Positions 16,913 through 26,429 of a DNA stretch of 26,429 bases are shown piece after piece (positions within the stretch are counted from its first letter, which is position 1; each line of letters begins with the position of its first letter). The position numbers and the translations under genes are program-made. This stretch comes from Corallochytrium limacisporum (Eukaryota; Opisthokonta): contig PDIP01000031.1 of assembly GCA_002811645.1 (NCBI GenBank), forward strand, positions 6,831 to 33,259, given 5' to 3'. A model generated the notes under the pieces. It ran no database searches. It was not told the origin of the DNA and worked only from the letters and a program-made list of their open reading frames with translations.

Positions 16913-18589
16913 AACGATTGATGTGAAGAGTATTATTTTAAGTTCCAGCGGCACGCTGTGTCGCATCATGCAACCAAAGACTTGCAGGGAGCATAGCTTG
17001 AGAGAGATTGATTCCTCTTGCAGGAGATTGAAAACCATATAACGAGGCATAAAAGACATTTCCTAATTTTGTATCATGCGGTGACAAATCATGGTGACTT
17101 GTTACTAAGGCTGAACGACTGTGATGAGGGAACCAAGTGATGAAACAAAGGTTAGCATGACCATGCTCCATGAGAACAAACAGGAATTAAAAAAGAAAAA
17201 GAGAAGTGAAGGATGATGAAGTTTGAAAGCTGTGGCAGGGTTGAGCCTTGGTGAAAGCGCAACAGTACCACAAATGTCTGTCTTGCTCACCAAAGCCGGC
17301 CCGAGAACGGGCACTCTTCCCTGCCTGTAGGTTTGTTGTCGCGTCTGAATCTTCAGAAGTTAAGCGGCAAAAATCATAGCCCACTCTGTACACACAACGA
17401 CGCATTTAAAGGTGATTCAGTCGTTACATTAGAGGTAGAGATCTGTTTAGGAGCACAAGATTTATGGCATCTTTGAAAATATCAGCAATAAAGGAGACAG
17501 AGTATGTCCATTAAGCAATGGAAAGAACGGGAGATAACCCATGTAAAGTTTGTGGAAAGATGTGGGCCCCTTGGGTAATGCTGAGCATTGTGAACGCGGT
17601 AGTGAGCCGCATAACAAGAACGAAGCACCCAGCGACCAAAAAGGTTCCCTTATTTTCCTCTTGCCTTCAGGATGACTGAAACACGCACGGCAATTGGAGC
17701 GTGGTCAGCTTCGATTATGAGGCGGAACGGGTTTCCCCCAATCTCCACACAGAACTGTCTGTCCTTTATACTTTCGTTTCCAAAGTTGCCATTGAATCCG
17801 TCCTAATGTACGACAGAACACTGAAAATCATACCGACACTTCCCGGGTTCCAAGAGCCTACTTACCTTTTGATACTTGAGTATACATCCTGGTGAGAGTC
17901 CAATGGGGGAACAATGGTCCGTTCCCCAAAGAAAGGATATTTACGAAAACCTATACACTAACTGCTAGGATCTTTAAAATACCATCATGTTGCATACGGA
18001 GCTGGAAATGTGCAACAACAGTGCCTGTGGCAATAGGCCACCCTCCGCGTGGATCCCGTAAACGGTTCCTCTTTTCCGTTTGCCTGAGGCGGTGTTCCAG
18101 GGATAGGGGGCCTATTTTCCGAACCCAGGCGGGGAGACAGGGCCAAGAAAATTGGGGGGCCCCAGGGGGGTCCAACTAGTCCCGTTGGGACTGTATGTTC
18201 TAACTTGGCGGAAAAAAATTGCTCCGCCCAAGCGGCGGCGGGGGAAGCGGAGACGAAGGGGCAGGAAAATATTGGTTCCCCCTCCACCAAAGAGGAATTG
18301 TCTTGACCGGGATTTCCGCTCTCTCCCGTTTCGGCGGTTGGGTGATGGTGGGATTCGGCTTTGGGGTTGGCCCCCGGGGGGGGGGGGGGGTCGGGGGTAT
18401 TTGACCCGAGGACCCGTCTTCATTGCGCACCTTCAATAGAATGTGTCGATAGCATACAGAAAATAAGATTGTTGGCGTCCCTTGTGAATGAATTCTGTGC
18501 AGGTCGAATACACAACCAAAACAACTGGACTAAGAATGGGTTCTTGAGCGTCGTCCTGTCCAGGCGGAGGCATTGGGGACTGAGGAACA
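16913..18589. other. gene-free interval between two plus-strand genes
   Basis: No supportable gene is seen. The first 700 bases are A/T-richer and include the 3' end of the upstream transcript. The part at about 18100-18400 has many G/C homopolymers (18154-18171, 18370-18391) and looks like low-quality or low-complexity sequence. The last 150 bases lead into the start codon at 18590. Confidence 0.5.
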
Positions 18590-20797
18590 ATGCCAAAAGA
18601 TCCGAGACCATATGAGTGGCCGCTGGTTAAGCACTGTGTTGTACACAATCTGAGCCACAGTGACATCCTTGTGGCTCTCGACTCGCCGTCCATCAGTGGC
18701 GGCTCCAAACCGCTTGATCCGCTCTTCGTTTGCCCTGGATTTTCCAGGAAAGGTGGTGACAGCGATGAGGGTAATGTTGATCACTGCTACCCTCTGTTGG
18801 CAAGACCAGCGTACAGTATTTTCCAGCCGATTAGCGCAGCGATCCACCATTTCGTACGTAAGAACCGGGGGAAGATGCAAATCATTAACCAACCTGTCAC
18901 CGACAGTCACGGAAGAGTTGTCGGGGAACAGGCCATAGGAGTGCGCATGCCGGGGAAAGGTGCGAAGCTGTCGAAGGCTCTTGGTATCGGCCTCACAGCA
19001 TTCCATTACAGAGGGTCTCTAAGTAGGCGAATGATTGAAGAACTTGAGGAGAATGACGCTGCTCTGGGCGATGAGGCCGGAGAACTCCGAGTCGTTGCTG
19101 TGTACTTCCCTCTGTGGTGCGCCTTGAGTGCTGCAACTACAGTGTTCAAAAGCAGCAACGTAGACCCGGTGGTGTTTCTCATCAGCGGCGCAGGCTTTTC
19201 ATCGAAGGAAGACCAACACAAAGACGTGGATCAGTCAACCACGGGCCCCAGAGAGACATCGAATGGCATTACAGACACAGAAGGGAACGAGATTGCGCTC
19301 ACAGTTCCCCACGATGATGACGATGACCTGCCCATGCCCAAGCCTATCTCTGAGACTCACTACATTTCATCATCAGGCTATCGACCCAAAGGCATGCTGT
19401 CGCGCGAAGTCAGCTTTGCTGCGGCTGACAACGACGATGTCGGCAAGGCTGACTCGAATCTTTCGCTGCGTGCAATGGCTGTCGACGTTGGCCCCTGCGG
19501 CGGAGACTACGACAATTCTACACAAGCCACCGCTCATTTACTGCGCGAATTTATTCGCGTGACAGTGGGCTTTGACAGGGTCCGGGTCTACCTTCTGCAC
19601 AGTGGCCCGGGCATCTTCAAGTATCAGGCGAACAATGAATTTGTGAACCATACGCTCTTGCCACAGCTCCATGCCCAGCGTCGGGAGGTAGTGGATGCAT
19701 GCAATCAACACGTTGCCGAGGTCGAAGCTTCCGCTCTTGGTACCAGTATCAAAGTTGCGCCAGAGGACGAAGACTGGCACGCACACTTCAAAGTCACCCT
19801 GTCGCTGTCGGACGGTGCCCCTGCTCGAGTTCAGGCCTTAATTGCCTGCCTGAGGAATATGACGCCGGACTACATCCACCTCTGGCGGCCTAAACGCTTC
19901 TTTCATGAAGGAGTCATCTCCGTCGGTGATGCCGAACGGCAGACAGAGGATGTCGTCAGCACCAACCCACCACTGCCGATCAACAGTCCCGTGCTGCACC
20001 AAGACACGCGCGCTGTCGTTGACGAGACGTTGCGTCTGAAGGCCCAGTTCGAGTCTGTGCTACTAGGGAATGACCACGAACTGGGCACGTTCTGGTTGCG
20101 CAAGACACGGAAGCCCGTGCTTGCGGTTCTTGCCATCAGAGATCGGCAGACCGGAGGTCTGATTTTCCATCATGGCATGAACATTGAGGTCAGCATGCCG
20201 ACTGGCACGCTCTGCTCGGAGAGGAACGCGATCGGTTCGGCTCTGTGTGCGAACATGGGCACTCGACGCATGGACTTTGTGATGATTTCGGTGCTGTCCG
20301 TGGCAGTATCTGCGCAGCAGCCGACACAAAGTGGAGGTGTCACGCCTAGCCGCAATTCATTGTCCACCCCAACACGCACGAGCGGCAGTCGCAAGGTCTC
20401 AGCAGCGCCTGGCTCCCTCGGTGGCCTGCCGCCTTCGCCACTGTTGATGAGCACGGACCCTAGCCAGAGAAACGATGGCAGATCAGTGACTGCCTTTGAA
20501 CTCGGAGACGCTGCTAACGTTGGGGGTAGTAAGCGCCGCCGGCTCGAGGCCGACGTCGCCATCGATCACGCGCAAATCGGGGCCGCTGGCGAGTCCGTCT
20601 CGGCATCCACAGTCACGAGCATGGGAGCGGGGGCCGCTGGCGTGCTAGTTAAGAGTCCCACAGATCTCAATCCGCTCGCTCCGTGTGGTGCTTGCAATGA
20701 GTGGCTGAAGAAGATTGCAGAGGCCAATCCGGACTTTAGGGTCATAACTTTCCAGACCTATGCATGTGAGAAAGTGTATGTAAGGGAGGTAGTGTAA
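18590..20797 (+). CDS. multidomain cytidine-deaminase-superfamily protein with split zinc site
   Basis: This 735-residue protein carries the CDA zinc signature near its C-terminus: GTLCSERNAIGSAL gives Cys542 and the catalytic Glu544, and APCGAC gives Cys699 and Cys702. NPLAPCGACNEWLKKIAEANPDF and a final VITFQTYACEKVYV strand complete the fold, so zinc-dependent deaminase chemistry is plausible. About 120 Ser/Thr/Gly-rich residues lie between the two half-sites where a free-standing CDA has about 30. The insert includes KRRRLEAD near 648, a possible nuclear signal. Residues 1-530 form a large N-terminal region with conserved-looking blocks (VVFLISGAGF, HLLREFIRVTVGFDRVRVYL, FKVTLSLSDGAPARVQAL, FWLRKTRKPVLAVL) and an acidic spacer with five Asp near 243. 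I recall similar N-terminal regions in stramenopile proteins but cannot verify this. The substrate is unknown: free nucleoside, nucleotide or RNA are all possible. It ends TAA, 168 bases from the convergent elongase stop. Confidence 0.82.
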   Translation: MPKDPRPYEWPLVKHCVVHNLSHSDILVALDSPSISGGSKPLDPLFVCPGFSRKGGDSDEGNVDHCYPLLARPAYSIFQPISAAIHHFVRKNRGKMQIINQPVTDSHGRVVGEQAIGVRMPGKGAKLSKALGIGLTAFHYRGSLSRRMIEELEENDAALGDEAGELRVVAVYFPLWCALSAATTVFKSSNVDPVVFLISGAGFSSKEDQHKDVDQSTTGPRETSNGITDTEGNEIALTVPHDDDDDLPMPKPISETHYISSSGYRPKGMLSREVSFAAADNDDVGKADSNLSLRAMAVDVGPCGGDYDNSTQATAHLLREFIRVTVGFDRVRVYLLHSGPGIFKYQANNEFVNHTLLPQLHAQRREVVDACNQHVAEVEASALGTSIKVAPEDEDWHAHFKVTLSLSDGAPARVQALIACLRNMTPDYIHLWRPKRFFHEGVISVGDAERQTEDVVSTNPPLPINSPVLHQDTRAVVDETLRLKAQFESVLLGNDHELGTFWLRKTRKPVLAVLAIRDRQTGGLIFHHGMNIEVSMPTGTLCSERNAIGSALCANMGTRRMDFVMISVLSVAVSAQQPTQSGGVTPSRNSLSTPTRTSGSRKVSAAPGSLGGLPPSPLLMSTDPSQRNDGRSVTAFELGDAANVGGSKRRRLEADVAIDHAQIGAAGESVSASTVTSMGAGAAGVLVKSPTDLNPLAPCGACNEWLKKIAEANPDFRVITFQTYACEKVYVREVV

Positions 20798-20965
20798 ATG
20801 ACGTAGGCTTTTCCTTGGACCTTCGCCCCTTCACTCGTGCGGTTGTTCGTAATATATAAGAGTTTTAATGTTTGCAATGCATTGTTGATGTCTTATGGAA
20901 CATGATTCGTTTCGTGTCTGTGATAATGCGATGTTGATAATAGCTCATGTGCTCCCCAATTTGCT

Positions 20966-21820
20966 TTAGGCAGCCTTGGCCTTCTCTGACGAAGGGCTGG
21001 GCTTGTTCCCAAGCTTCTTGGCAATGCGCTTGGTGCGATTGTTGTGCATCTGCAAAAACAGACCCAAGAAGATCAGATACTGCACGTAAGCAAAGCCCCA
21101 ACCGAACAAGGATCCGTTGCATTCAGTGCAATTGAGACCGACAAAGGCCATAATGATGATACCACCGATAAACTGGGCAAGCTGAATGTATGTGACGTAC
21201 TTGCCGTACTTGCGAAGGGGCTGGATGTACAAGCTCAGGGCATAGTAAGCATACATCCAAACGTGCACGAATGTGTTGACGAGGGGACCGTACCAGTTGC
21301 TGCTGAACGGGTAGAACCAGGCGAACAGGCAAATGTAGGCCGTGATTGCGTGATGGTACCAGTGCAGGAAAATGACGGGGCGCTTGCGCAGTACGAGGAA
21401 GGCAGTGTCAACGAATTCATAGAACTTGGACAAGTAGAAAATGTAGTACCAGAAGTTCATGTTAGGGACACCGACCTCTTGGTTCTTGTCGCAGACGACA
21501 AGTTCGATGCCGCCGCTGGCCTTCTCCCAATTGGCGACAGTGTTGTATAGCAGACCCAGGAACATCCACAGACTCAGCACGCAGAGGATGGCATTGTGAG
21601 CGAAGGCGGCAAAAGTAAGCTCCATTCCCTTCTGGTTGCTCATGAGGTGCTGGCCTAGGAAGAGGAGGGCTACATAGGCGACGCTCATGACTGCAACGCC
21701 TTCAATGTTGGCCAGGGGCCAGTCTTCGACCCGCTCCGGAAGGTACACCTCGAGGGCCTCCTGAACCTGGAAGGTCCACTGGAACGGAGCCAGATTCATC
21801 ATGGTCTCTGCTAGTGACAT
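20966..21820 (-). CDS. ELO-family very-long-chain / polyunsaturated fatty acid elongase (3-ketoacyl-CoA synthase)
   Basis: This 284-residue polytopic ER membrane protein condenses malonyl-CoA with acyl-CoA in fatty acid elongation. All four ELO motifs are present in order: KFYEFVDT at 132-139, the histidine box HWYHH at 153-157, HVWMYAYYA at 186-194 and TYIQLAQ at 210-216. Several hydrophobic helices are visible, starting near residue 41. The C-terminus is KAKAA, a KxKxx ER-retrieval signal. Length is typical of ELO proteins. An HVWMYAYYA box and a Trp-rather-than-Val HxxHH box resemble the ELOVL3/6-like subgroup acting on saturated and monounsaturated chains, but substrate preference cannot be settled by eye. 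The start is the first ATG at 21820, and the stop is TAA. Confidence 0.96.
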   Translation of the reverse strand: MSLAETMMNLAPFQWTFQVQEALEVYLPERVEDWPLANIEGVAVMSVAYVALLFLGQHLMSNQKGMELTFAAFAHNAILCVLSLWMFLGLLYNTVANWEKASGGIELVVCDKNQEVGVPNMNFWYYIFYLSKFYEFVDTAFLVLRKRPVIFLHWYHHAITAYICLFAWFYPFSSNWYGPLVNTFVHVWMYAYYALSLYIQPLRKYGKYVTYIQLAQFIGGIIIMAFVGLNCTECNGSLFGWGFAYVQYLIFLGLFLQMHNNRTKRIAKKLGNKPSPSSEKAKAA

Positions 21821-23394
21821 GATTGCAAGCTACTATTTAGGGATAGTATTCTACAAAGAGCTATTGAGTTTCCCGACCAAGCGTGTGCGTATGTTTCAAG
21901 AGGAAAGGTTTGCGCTTGGGGGCAGTGATTCCCTGTTCTGCCAAATACCTGAACACCGCTGCTTCCCGCTGTTGCCGGATCACCAGACAGAGAAACTGTT
22001 CAGAATCAGGAAGACCCACTGATGGCAATAAGCAGAGATGCACGCACCCCCAGGCACAACTTACTATGTAGCCCTTTCTCAGCCCCGTTTGCACACCAGC
22101 TGGACAATCCTTCCGCTCAAGCTGCAAATCAGTTAGTGGTGTTAGTGGTGGCAACCCAGCATCATCCGGGCATTATCAGTTCCATCATTCGCATCAATCT
22201 GTGGAACTATTACTGCTCACATTTACGTGAAGCATCCTCCTGCAAGACGACAGCATATCTATTGTTTCATCATTTTCAGCCAAGGGTGCTCTGCCACTGC
22301 ACTCCACGATAACCAGACCTCAAAGCCTTCTCACCACGGGCAACACCCCTCCACATGGAGAGATAACTCACCTAAACACACACCCCCCCCTCTCCTTCTC
22401 CTCCCCGGTCCTTTTTCAAACTCTCTTCTCCCCAGGACCGCCTCTCAGTGTCTTAAAACCCCATCACCTCGTCCTCCTCTCATCTATTTTGTCATATGGT
22501 CCCCGCACAGCGCGTTTTGGTTTCCGCGATTTCCCCCTGTTTTCGTCTCGCTATCCCAGACGGGTCCCACCCACCCGCACCAAAAAAAAATTTTCAAGGT
22601 AGAACCTCCAGGACCCTCTCTCATTTTCAAGCGGGAGGCCCCCCCCTTTTCCCCCCCGGGGGTGGGCAGGGCCGCAGGCCTGCCAAGGCAAAAAATAGGA
22701 CAGAACCCGCCAAACCACCCGTATCTCACTAAGGAATGCCATAGCTGTCGGAAAATAGGCCCCGCGTGGAGGTGATGACGTGAGAACCAGGCGTACGGTG
22801 ATGAGCACACGCTGAAGGCTGTCAGGCCGCAAAGGGGGGTTGGTATGTGTGTGTGTGTGTGTGTGTGTGTCGGGGTAACCACCACTGACCGCTGTGCTTG
22901 GAGGAAAAACGAGTGAAGTGAATGTTTTCTGGTGACTTCGAGGGATGGAGTTGGGTTGTGGGGCATGCGTCCTGGCGCCTCGTTGGTCAATGGATGGGCT
23001 ACTGCATAGGAAGGGCAACAGAGAGCGCGCAGGTGCGCAACTGATCAAACTCTTTTTGACTTTGACATACGTGGTGCGTCGTCCGCCGGACCCAACTGTG
23101 GACAACGAGGGCAATTCTCCTATTGTATAGTGAATGTACCGTGCGGTCTTTTTTTTTGGGGCTGCGTCTGCTCTTCGTGGCGAGATCTAGGAGTCTATTT
23201 TCTCCCGGGCGAGGCACCCGCCCCACGGCGTATTGATTAGCTATGCCCAAAAGTTGGTGGTGGTGGAAAGCGGTGGGGGTTCAGGGCTACCGGTGAACGT
23301 TCACATACTATAGGACAATGACACGCCGATGCAATGTGATCGTGGGTTGGTGATAGAGATGGTGTTTGTAATGATACATCTGTGTATTTTACAT
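21821..23394. other. gene-free interval between two minus-strand genes
   Basis: I see no supportable gene. The left part is the 5' flank of the elongase gene and the right end is the 3' flank of the MSP130-like gene. The middle (22380-22730) is pyrimidine-rich with C and A homopolymers. A GT microsatellite lies at about 22846-22870 and a T run at 23149-23157. Confidence 0.5.
22846..22870 (+). repeat. (GT)n microsatellite
   Basis: This is an uninterrupted GT run of about 25 bases. Confidence 0.96.
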
Positions 23395-25191
23395 TCAGGC
23401 ATCCTGTGCCTCTTCGGCAACGCCGACGCTGCTCCTCTTGAAGAGGTAAGCCGCAACACCGGAACCGACCAGAACAGCGGCACCGACGGAAATACCAGCA
23501 ATGAGGGCAACGTTTGTGCCGCTGTTCGTTGATGCGGCAGCGACGTTTTCAGTGCCGGTCAGAGACTCAGTGGATTCAGATTCCATGGTGTCATCATCTT
23601 CTCCGTCGACGGCACGGCCGGTCACTGCGTAGACACCAACCGTACCAGAGACTTCGTATCCCGCAATGACAAAAGGCACACCCATGGGAGACTCGTTAGC
23701 TGGGACAAATATCATACCCTCGGGTGCGATCATGTTGTTCTCATTGTCAGTACCCGTAACACCATCGTTCTGATTAATATATGACTGGTAGACAGGGGCA
23801 GTAGGGTCCGTGATTTCGTAGGTAAAGATACCGTCATTGCGCTCCATACCGATAAATGCAAATGTGCGGTCACCCAGCTTTCCAACCGCCAAAGCTTTGG
23901 GCTCGGGTCCCTTAGCATCGGAGCGAGAATCAAATTCTTCAATCAGACCGTCATCGATGTTGTGCAAGTTGGGGTTAATGGCAGCGATTATCGTCTCGAA
24001 CTCATCGCCAGAGTCGTAAACCAGCTCTCCTGTCTGACCATTGAAAATGGAGAAGGACCGACCGCCAAAGGCGTACAGGGTGTTGAACACGCCCATTTCG
24101 TCTGCGCCAAGAGTGTTGGTAATCTGCAGTCGGCCTAGTTTGGTCTCGTCTGATGTCTGACTCTGGAGATCTGCAGGGGTGAACTCGGCGTCCTCGGCCC
24201 GAATCTCCTCACTGAATCCATCGTAGTCACGGGAGTCTCCTTCGTTAGCGGTGACGATGTAGATCACACCATCAACCTCGTAGCTGGCGATTGAGTCAGG
24301 CTGATACATGCCAAGCACACTATTCCACGACTGGAAGTTGATCTCGCCATCCTTGTCGGAGGCATCAAAGGTCTGGTCCAAGCCGGCCCAGTTCTTGAAA
24401 CCCAGGCCAAAGATTCCGGTGATTGCCGGCACGGACAAATCAACGGTAACAATCGCGTTATTCTCTTGGCAAGAAATCCAGGCCTTGTCACCCTTGATTG
24501 TAACGTACTCAGGTTCAAGGTCCTGCGCAGGTGTGGAACCGGGACCGAAGATGCGAACTTGCTCTGAGTCAATGAGGTCGGCAAACTCACCGCCCTCATT
24601 GAAGACATCAAAAGTAAGATCGGTCACATCGACAGGCAGTTGTGGTAGGTTTGACGTATCGATGACAGTGATAGAACCCTCGGGATCGATATCGTAGGCA
24701 TCACTTGGCTCACCTTCGTTGGCAACGACAACCTTTGTACAGTCCGCATTGAACGTAAGCATGTCAGGCAAGAAACCAGCAGGGACGGTGCCGATGCTGG
24801 AGTTATCAGCGCCATTGAAGAATTCGACATTGCCACGCTGACCAGTCTCGGCAGCTTCCACAGCGACAGCGACGAAGCCACCACAGGCAGTCACAGAGTT
24901 AACACTGCCGTCGGGAGTCGACAGGGGTAGGGATTCCTGTACCTCTAAGCCCTGACCGTCGGCGGCGAGAACGACCACGTCTACCTTGGATTCCTCGGCA
25001 TTATTTACAACGAACAGCTTCTGATTAACAGCATCGCGGGCAACGATCTCAGCGGCACCCTCACCACCTAATTTTATGGAAGTAACAAAGCTCAGGCACA
25101 CATCTGCCAATTCAGGGCACTCGTTCGTGACAGCCTGAGCGGAGACAGTGGTCGTCAGGGCGACAATGGCAAATCCTGTAAAGGCAAACAT
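23395..25191 (-). CDS. choice-of-anchor I / MSP130-like secreted or surface protein with C-terminal membrane anchor
   Basis: This 598-residue protein has a signal peptide (MFAFTGFAIVALTTTVSAQA), a large beta-propeller-like ectodomain and a single membrane segment at about 561-583 followed by a short tail (KRSSVGVAEEAQDA). The ectodomain shows the repeated blocks of the choice-of-anchor I family: VVANEGEPSDAYDIDPEG near 155, VTANEGDSRDYDG near 312, EPKALAVG, AFIGMERNDGIFTYEI near 447, and APEGMIFVPA with VIAGYEVSGTVGVYAV near 512. The acidic NEG(E/D)(P/S) loops suggest metal or phosphate binding. Sea urchin MSP130 biomineralisation proteins belong to this family, which is scattered among bacteria, algae and animals. 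An acidic Ser/Thr/Glu-rich stalk (about 525-558) links ectodomain to anchor and could be glycosylated. The start ATG is at 25191 and the stop is TGA at 23395. One Met codon and TAA follow the TGA, but no selenoprotein precedent applies here. Confidence 0.92.
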   Translation of the reverse strand: MFAFTGFAIVALTTTVSAQAVTNECPELADVCLSFVTSIKLGGEGAAEIVARDAVNQKLFVVNNAEESKVDVVVLAADGQGLEVQESLPLSTPDGSVNSVTACGGFVAVAVEAAETGQRGNVEFFNGADNSSIGTVPAGFLPDMLTFNADCTKVVVANEGEPSDAYDIDPEGSITVIDTSNLPQLPVDVTDLTFDVFNEGGEFADLIDSEQVRIFGPGSTPAQDLEPEYVTIKGDKAWISCQENNAIVTVDLSVPAITGIFGLGFKNWAGLDQTFDASDKDGEINFQSWNSVLGMYQPDSIASYEVDGVIYIVTANEGDSRDYDGFSEEIRAEDAEFTPADLQSQTSDETKLGRLQITNTLGADEMGVFNTLYAFGGRSFSIFNGQTGELVYDSGDEFETIIAAINPNLHNIDDGLIEEFDSRSDAKGPEPKALAVGKLGDRTFAFIGMERNDGIFTYEITDPTAPVYQSYINQNDGVTGTDNENNMIAPEGMIFVPANESPMGVPFVIAGYEVSGTVGVYAVTGRAVDGEDDDTMESESTESLTGTENVAAASTNSGTNVALIAGISVGAAVLVGSGVAAYLFKRSSVGVAEEAQDA

Positions 25192-26429
25192 TCTTGCTTG
25201 CGATTGGTTTGTGATCTATTTCAACAGAATCTTAAGCAGATGAGGGGGCTTATTCTATACTTTTCTATGATGGAACTTTTTGCAACTAATAGGTGAGCGG
25301 GATCAGACGACAGCTACGCACTGACGCCGCGGAGATCCGGAAGTTAATGGATATTACCGGACATGGGGACTTTAGGTGGACGTCATACGGTAGATGATGA
25401 GAAAGTCGCCCACAAGACCAGGCCTACTTCATCAGTAGTTCATTGCAGTGCTTAACATCAATTCTAACATTGGCGATGCACGTTTGGTGTCGATATTGAT
25501 GATATCCGATATGATACAAGAACATCCCCGATCGGTCAATTAAGGGGTTCCCCTTGGGGGTCATTTCCCCCCTCGCCCGCTTCCCCCCCTTCCACCAAAC
25601 CCCTCTCGCCCACCGGACCCGTAGGTGGTAGGAGGAATGGATCCCAGGTAGGTGGTACACGACGTTCCGAAGGGAGATAAAAACATTAGGGACCTACGTC
25701 CCCAAAGTGGAATACATTTACTATAGGGAAATATAGATTCCAGCGGGGGGTACGTTTACACTATTTTTTTTTCTCCTTTGGCTAATCAGGGATCGTAACG
25801 CGCACGGAAGTGGCTGTTTGGTGAAGGAACAGGGAGAAAACGGGAGATATTTTTTTTTTTAACAGTAATAAGATGATCATCAACCATCATCAGCGTCGCC
25901 GCAAAGAACAAGAACGTTGTTGTTCCGCACAGAGCGTGCCCAGCTGTACCAATCTGTGCCTGTGATGGTGAATTTGATAGTAGTGACAGGTCCAGGCACA
26001 GCGTTGGTACACAACGGAAGCAACGATGGAGACAAGGGACGTTGATAATCGTGTCCTTGCCTTGTTGATTGAAGTTCAGCTGCTGACGATAGGAAGTGCA
26101 AATTGGACTGTCTACGCTTTTGCGACTCTACCGGTGCCCTGTTTATTCGCAAATACGCTTGGAGGATAGAACCGGTCCGCTTAAGAATTTTCGAATAGTA
26201 TGCAAACTATAAGATACGCATTCCACCGTTTCTTGCAATCAGTTACTCTTAGGGACAACACACCGGCCGCTCCGCGTCTGGCCGCGTTCATGGTCGTCCA
26301 ACAAACCCCCCTCCCCCCCCCCTCCCCGGCGCGGAGGGGAATTCGGCGAGAGGCCGGTTGGCCATTTGTGGTGCGTGGTTGGGGGGGCCCCCTCCGGGGA
26401 TGGGACAACAAAAGGGAGGGGGGAGGAAG
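25192..26429. other. gene-free right end, including 5' flank of the MSP130-like gene
   Basis: I see no supportable gene. The first 250 bases are the upstream region of the minus-strand gene. G/C homopolymer blocks occur at 25545-25615 and 26305-26429, a T run at 25765-25773 and a T run at 25851-25860. A small inverted repeat, GGGAC-CTAC-GTCCC, lies near 25689-25702. The short frames here lack recognisable domains. Confidence 0.5.

Noticed and set aside
20850-20862. A TATA-like sequence (TAATATATAAG)
   Set aside because: It lies between two convergent gene ends where no promoter is expected. It is more likely part of a 3' UTR or a polyadenylation region.
23389-23397. TGA of the MSP130-like gene as a second selenocysteine codon
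   Set aside because: The TGA is followed by only one Met codon and TAA, and the choice-of-anchor I family has no known C-terminal Sec. An ordinary stop is the simpler reading.
1-26429. tRNA genes, rRNA genes, CRISPR arrays and complete transposons
   Set aside because: I looked for B-box-like GGTTCRA motifs with a plausible acceptor stem, regularly spaced direct repeats, and transposase or reverse-transcriptase motifs, and found none that I could support.

Overview
The window is nuclear DNA from a microbial eukaryote. Eight long, apparently intron-free coding regions are spread over about 26 kb. They encode proteins with signal peptides, an ER fatty-acid elongase, a RING-H2 protein and a selenoprotein S homologue, and the intergenic DNA is rich in microsatellites and G/C homopolymers. 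A selenoprotein with an in-frame UGA argues against land plants and higher fungi, which lack Sec machinery. A stramenopile alga or a similar protist is my best guess (inference only). UGA, UAA and UAG all appear as stops, so the code is standard apart from the Sec codon.

Layout from left to right: a short-chain dehydrogenase (+, 456-1253) converges on an unrecognised acidic protein (-, 1434-3311). About 5.7 kb of gene-free, microsatellite-rich DNA follows (3312-8992). Next is a large protein that I read as a PTEN-like pseudophosphatase plus C2 domain joined to a RING-H2 finger (+, 8993-12184). It converges on a selenoprotein S gene (-, 12707-13264) whose last codons read Gly-UGA-Gly-TAA. After a region holding an assembly gap and what looks like a chimeric contig end (13265-15424) come a renin-receptor/ATP6AP2-type V-ATPase accessory protein (+, 15425-16912) and a multidomain cytidine-deaminase-like protein (+, 18590-20797). 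The latter converges on an ELO-family elongase (-, 20966-21820). The last gene is a secreted or membrane-anchored choice-of-anchor I / MSP130-like protein (-, 23395-25191). The right end is gene-free.

Several products belong to the ER or endomembrane system: SelS in ER-associated degradation, the ATP6AP2-like V-ATPase factor, the elongase and the MSP130-like surface protein. This may be coincidence, because eukaryotic genes are not generally clustered by function. The three items that most deserve follow-up are the UGA-encoded selenocysteine, the pseudophosphatase-C2-RING fusion, and the deaminase core split by a long low-complexity insert. The sequence around 13.9-14.2 kb should be treated as a probable misassembly.
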